Shown here: positions 4,803 to 8,025 of the stretch, in pieces
Position numbering within the stretch: the stretch's first letter is position 1
Layout: the number at the start of each line of letters is the position of its first letter
Origin: Fidelibacterota bacterium
Lineage (GTDB): Bacteria > Fidelibacterota > Marinisomatia > Marinisomatales > UBA1611
Direction: 5' to 3'
Assembly (NCBI GenBank): GCA_015658495.1
Contig: DQOT01000269.1
Span: 1-8,025 of the forward strand
Length of the DNA: 8,025 nt
The notes under the pieces: generated by a model
Told to the model about the DNA's origin: nothing
The model's database searches: none
What the model saw: only the letters and a program-made list of their open reading frames with translations
Position numbers and translations under genes: made by a program

Positions 4803-7091
4803 ATGAATATCAGAGATTTCTCAAGACGACTATTTGATTTCGATGCTCACTACCCGCGGACAATTATTGCGGGTGTGATCTTTATTACTGTCATCCTTGG
4901 GTGGAAGGTCTTTAACCTGGAACTGGATCCGGGATTAAAATCCATGCTTCCCAGGGATCATAAGATTGTTCATTCTATGGAAAAAGTGGATGAATTATTC
5001 TCGGGAAGTGATATTATCATAGTGGCAGTTGAATCAGACAGCCTTTTTTCTTTTTCCACACTCCAAAAATTATCCGCTTTCCAGGATTCATTGGAATCCA
5101 TTGAACTGATCGGTAAGGTTACATCTATTTTTACCCAAAAACACATTTTACCGGAAGAGGATGGTTTTGTAATCGAACCCTTGTTGGTGGACATCCCTGA
5201 TGATTCTGCCGGTCAAAGTGAATTGATATCTAAACTGAAGCAATCAGGAATAGTTGGGAATTTGGTTTCGAATGATTTTAATAAGTTGTGTTTCATCGGC
5301 CAAATCACATCTTCCTTTGAATATGATGAATTTGAGTTCCGGAAAAGAGTATTTGAACTGGTGAACCGGTTCAGTTCCCCGGAGCACTTCTATGTCGCCA
5401 GTCTGCCCATCACAAGGGCCACTGTAATTGAATATATGCAGCGGGATTTACGGGTTTTTACACCCATTGCTCTGGGGTTAGGAATTTTGCTCTTAATGAT
5501 TTTTTTTAGAAGTTGGACTGGTGTTTTCCTGCCCTTTTTCGTGGTGGGATTCTCAATTCTTTGGACCTTTGGGATCATGGGATGGTTGGATATGTCCGTG
5601 GCTTTCATTGGCACATTAATCCCAATTATGCTTATCGCTATTGCGAATAACTATGGTATTCATATTATCTCCCATTATTATGAATTCTCTATATTAGATC
5701 CGGAAGCCACTCGAGGGAGTATCTTACGTAAAACCATCCGCAAATTGGGTGTTCCAATATTTCTGGCAGGTCTGACAACTATGATCAGTTTCTTAAGTCT
5801 TTTATTCCATGTTTTGCCGCGAGCCCGGGAAATGGGTTTGTTGATCTCTTTCGGAATCTTGGTGGCATTCCTGTTAAGTATTCTCCTGATCCCCGCTGTT
5901 TTGGTTCTCGTGCCACGCCCAACTTATTTAAACAAAAAAGACAGTTTTTCAGGGATTAATAAATTTTTAGTGGGAATGGGCCGGGCATTTACCAAATTCA
6001 GGATTCCTGTTCTGATACTTTTATTTTCAGTGGGTGTTTGGTTATCTATGGGCATCAATGATTTAAAAGTGGATACGAACCCAGTTCATTATTTTCCTAA
6101 CGATTCCAGATTACGAGTCGCCAATACCAAGATCAATGAGGCGTTCGGTGGCTCGACACAAATGCATATCCTGGTGGAAGGCGACATCTTTGATCCTGAA
6201 ACTTTGCACAATATTGAGATGCTCACAGACCATATCAAGGAAACACACGAGATTGTAACCAAGTCCTATTCCATTGTGGATGTAATAAAGAAAATGAATG
6301 CCGGGTTTAATGGTGGCGATCCTGCCTATGAAATTATTCCCGATGATCGCGAACTGATTTCACAATACATGTTTTTGTATTCCATAACAGGGGATGGCGA
6401 TGATTTTGATTTGATTCTGGATGACATCGAAGAGCCTTCTTTTACCCAGGTTTTTTTAAGACTCAAAGAAGTACAAACATTCACCATCGCTGAGATTGTG
6501 GATGATACAGAACAGTTTATTCAAGCTAACTTCTATGATGAATCACCCATGGAACTCACGGGTGGTGCAGCATTACTGGGCGTTTTGACCCGAATGGTTT
6601 TACGTGGGCAATTGATAAGTCTTTGTTTTTCCATTTTAATTATTTTATTTATTATGACACTCGTCTTTCGGTCCATAACAGGTGGACTTTTAGCCACGCT
6701 TCCCATGGTAGCTTCCGTGGTTATGATGTTTGGACTCATGGGATATTTGGATATTCCCTTAAACATGACAACATCAATGTTAACGGGAATTTTGGTGGGT
6801 GTTGGTGTGGATTATACCGTCCACTTTTTATGGCATTTGAGAGATCATATCCGGGAAGGCGATTCATTGGATGATGCCATTGCCAATACATTACTGATTT
6901 CTGGGAAGGGCATTCTTTTTAACGGATTGTCCGTTATTGTTGGATTTTCTGCCCTGCTTTTTTCAGTCTTTGTTCCGGTGCAAATATTTGGCATTTTAGT
7001 CATGGGATCCATCTCATTCTGTTTATTTGGCGCATTGGCTACCTTACCTGCCCTCACCAGTTTAATAAATCCTAAATTCTTATATCGATGA
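4803..7091 (+). CDS. RND-superfamily exporter (COG1033/MMPL-like permease)
   Basis: This 762-residue inner-membrane transporter has the duplicated RND layout. TM1 (about 20-38) is followed by a large periplasmic loop (about 40-215), then TM2-6 (218-236, 240-260, 264-290, 316-336, 342-370). The second half has TM7 (398-416), a second loop (about 420-600) and TM8-12 (602-752). Both loops begin with the family pattern: LDPGLKSMLPRDHKIV (41-56) and VDTNPVHYFPNDSRLRVANT (423-442) with FGGS (448-451). The TM10 motif GVGVDYTVHFLWH (666-678) carries the proton-relay Asp670-Tyr671. The matching TM4 stretch reads AIANNYGIHIISH, with Asn283 in place of Asp. Members of this group are smaller than AcrB-type drug pumps and are linked to export of lipids or other hydrophobic molecules, some of them hopanoid (HpnN) or mycobacterial lipid carriers. 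The substrate here is unknown. It overlaps the next gene by 4 bp (ATGA), and a LolA-like gene follows, suggesting envelope lipid or lipoprotein trafficking. Confidence 0.9.
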   Translation: MNIRDFSRRLFDFDAHYPRTIIAGVIFITVILGWKVFNLELDPGLKSMLPRDHKIVHSMEKVDELFSGSDIIIVAVESDSLFSFSTLQKLSAFQDSLESIELIGKVTSIFTQKHILPEEDGFVIEPLLVDIPDDSAGQSELISKLKQSGIVGNLVSNDFNKLCFIGQITSSFEYDEFEFRKRVFELVNRFSSPEHFYVASLPITRATVIEYMQRDLRVFTPIALGLGILLLMIFFRSWTGVFLPFFVVGFSILWTFGIMGWLDMSVAFIGTLIPIMLIAIANNYGIHIISHYYEFSILDPEATRGSILRKTIRKLGVPIFLAGLTTMISFLSLLFHVLPRAREMGLLISFGILVAFLLSILLIPAVLVLVPRPTYLNKKDSFSGINKFLVGMGRAFTKFRIPVLILLFSVGVWLSMGINDLKVDTNPVHYFPNDSRLRVANTKINEAFGGSTQMHILVEGDIFDPETLHNIEMLTDHIKETHEIVTKSYSIVDVIKKMNAGFNGGDPAYEIIPDDRELISQYMFLYSITGDGDDFDLILDDIEEPSFTQVFLRLKEVQTFTIAEIVDDTEQFIQANFYDESPMELTGGAALLGVLTRMVLRGQLISLCFSILIILFIMTLVFRSITGGLLATLPMVASVVMMFGLMGYLDIPLNMTTSMLTGILVGVGVDYTVHFLWHLRDHIREGDSLDDAIANTLLISGKGILFNGLSVIVGFSALLFSVFVPVQIFGILVMGSISFCLFGALATLPALTSLINPKFLYR

Positions 7092-7402
7092 AAACAGAAC
7101 AAAAAGATAAATCCTTGAGTAGCATGTTATTACTCCTTTCAGGATTTCTCATGGTCTATGGTATTGGATCCGCAGGGTTTGAGAATCCCATTGAATGGAG
7201 TTCTTTCCCCGAATATTTCTCTCATTTTATCGATACTTATTTGGATTTTATCCTGATTGGATACGTTTTTATTTGTCTCCAGGTCGCAGGGTATTATGAA
7301 TTGAAATATCGCCAGGATTATTTGACTATATCACTGGTTAGTATTCTTTTCACGCCTCTTTCATTATTTTTTATTAAACCCCATGAAAACGAACCTGAAT
7401 AA
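7088..7402 (+). CDS. Small three-helix membrane protein of unknown function
   Basis: I do not recognise this 104-residue protein. It has a short charged N-terminus (MKTEQKDKS), then hydrophobic segments at about 12-30 (MLLLLSGFLMVYGIGSAGF), 50-69 (YLDFILIGYVFICLQVAGYY) and 78-96 (YLTISLVSILFTPLSLFFI), with an acidic tail PHENEPE. By the positive-inside rule, the loop ELKYRQD (71-77) is probably cytoplasmic, which would put the C-terminus outside. It is a real gene by context: its ATG overlaps the RND exporter stop by 4 bp (ATGA), and its end overlaps the LolA-like gene by 20 bp. There is no Shine-Dalgarno, so translation probably depends on coupling. It could be an accessory subunit of the exporter, but nothing in the sequence proves this. 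Confidence 0.72.
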   Translation: MKTEQKDKSLSSMLLLLSGFLMVYGIGSAGFENPIEWSSFPEYFSHFIDTYLDFILIGYVFICLQVAGYYELKYRQDYLTISLVSILFTPLSLFFIKPHENEPE

Positions 7403-8025
7403 ACAATTCTTCATTTTCATTTTTCTTTTATCTTCCGCAATCGCTCAGGATCTGTCTGCATTGGAAATCATGGGAAGAGTTTTAGGATCTCCGAAACCAA
7501 AGTCGTCCATTACAGATATTAAATTAGAAATTGTTCGCGTGAAACGTGGGAAAGAAAAAGTGAAAGTGCGTGAATTCACACGGTATCAGAAAAACTATGA
7601 TACAGGAAAATATAAATCTAAATCACTGGCAAGATTTAAAAAACCGTTAACGGTGAAAGGAACGGGTTTATTGAGTTGGGTGCACCGGAATGGGAAAACA
7701 GATCAATGGTTTTTCCTACCTAAACTCCAAACAGCCAAACGGGTGAAAGCGAAAGAAAAAGGCAAATCCTTCATGGGGACAGATTTCATTTATGAAGACT
7801 TGGAAAGCAGGAAAACAGGGCAGGATTCTCTGAGGCTTATTGGCACAGAATTCATAAGGGGCCAACTATGCAAGGTTATTATGGCGTGGCCCAAAACGGA
7901 GAGTGTCTATCATTCACGAAAAATTTGGGTGAATACCCAAAATTGGAAAATTCGGAAAATTGAGTTTTATTCTGAAGAATCGCACTTAGAAAAAACACTG
8001 ACTATTTCTAACTTCATTGAGAAAA
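7383..8025 (+). CDS. LolA-like outer membrane lipoprotein-sorting protein (3' end outside window)
   Basis: The ATG at 7383 opens a frame that stays open to the window end, 214 residues so far. A signal peptide is clear: MKTNLNKQ, hydrophobic 9-20, and likely cleavage after Ala21 (AIA/QD). The mature part carries the marks of the COG2834 'outer membrane lipoprotein-sorting protein' family: LARFKKPLTVKGTGLLSW (82-99), WFFLPKLQTAKRV (109-121), the hallmark GKSFMGTDFIYEDL (127-140), and the strands KVIMAWPK (164-171) and RKIWVNTQNWKIRKIEFY (179-196). These form a LolA/LppX-like half-barrel expected to carry a lipid or acyl chain in the periplasm. The family usually has about 240-270 residues, so about 30-50 are missing. 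It overlaps the preceding small gene by 20 bp in another frame. Such proteins often sit next to COG1033 exporters, as here. True LolA works with LolCDE, and no lolCDE gene is visible, so the client may be a lipid rather than lipoproteins. Confidence 0.88.
   Translation, partial: MKTNLNKQFFIFIFLLSSAIAQDLSALEIMGRVLGSPKPKSSITDIKLEIVRVKRGKEKVKVREFTRYQKNYDTGKYKSKSLARFKKPLTVKGTGLLSWVHRNGKTDQWFFLPKLQTAKRVKAKEKGKSFMGTDFIYEDLESRKTGQDSLRLIGTEFIRGQLCKVIMAWPKTESVYHSRKIWVNTQNWKIRKIEFYSEESHLEKTLTISNFIEK

Noticed and set aside
6623..6874. Overlapping open frames inside the RND exporter (also minus-strand 6533-6766, 6845-7102, 5390-5614, 4970-5194)
   Set aside because: These are shadow frames of a clear transporter gene; their translations have no family motifs or start signals.
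4803..7091. Classical multidrug RND pump (AcrB type)
   Set aside because: It is about 760 rather than 1040 residues, has the COG1033 loop motifs, and no membrane fusion protein or TolC gene is adjacent within the window.

Overview
The window is a compact, moderately AT-rich bacterial segment with about 97% of its bases in genes. It holds eight recognisable coding regions, two of them cut by the window edges. I see no tRNA, rRNA, CRISPR array, insertion sequence or phage gene. The protein at 1547-2194 ends in a type IX secretion (Por) sorting tail with the 'NFPNPFNP' signature. Such tails are typical of Bacteroidota/FCB-group relatives such as Marinimicrobia (SAR406), Calditrichota and Ignavibacteriota. 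With the PPi-type phosphofructokinase and animal-type class I aldolase, my best guess is a Marinimicrobia-like marine bacterium. That placement is an inference; no rRNA or ribosomal protein gene is present to confirm it.

Layout. (1) Bases 1-1501, plus strand: the C-terminal part of a phosphofructokinase of the PPi-dependent type, then 22 nt later a complete class I fructose-bisphosphate aldolase. These are consecutive glycolytic steps, and the unit is closed by a rho-independent terminator at 1526-1548. (2) Bases 4719-1547, minus strand, in transcription order: thiamine pyrophosphokinase, SSS-family sodium/solute symporter (4-bp stop/start overlap), CYTH/triphosphate tunnel enzyme (11-bp overlap), and, after a 38-nt gap, a secreted cytochrome-c-like protein with a T9SS tail. 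(3) Bases 4803-8025, plus strand: an RND-superfamily exporter (COG1033/MMPL-like), a small three-helix membrane protein (4-bp overlap), and a LolA-like 'outer membrane lipoprotein-sorting' protein (20-bp overlap) that runs off the window.

The minus and right-hand plus operons diverge from a short spacer at about 4720-4802. It contains a perfect TATAAT on the plus strand overlapping a TATACT on the minus strand.

How the genes may work together. The minus operon reads as a thiamine salvage module: a candidate uptake symporter, the kinase that makes thiamine diphosphate, and an enzyme of the superfamily that includes vertebrate thiamine triphosphatase. This is the most interesting hypothesis in the window. 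The right-hand operon looks like an envelope lipid or lipoprotein trafficking system made of an RND pump, a periplasmic LolA-like carrier and an uncharacterised small membrane partner.
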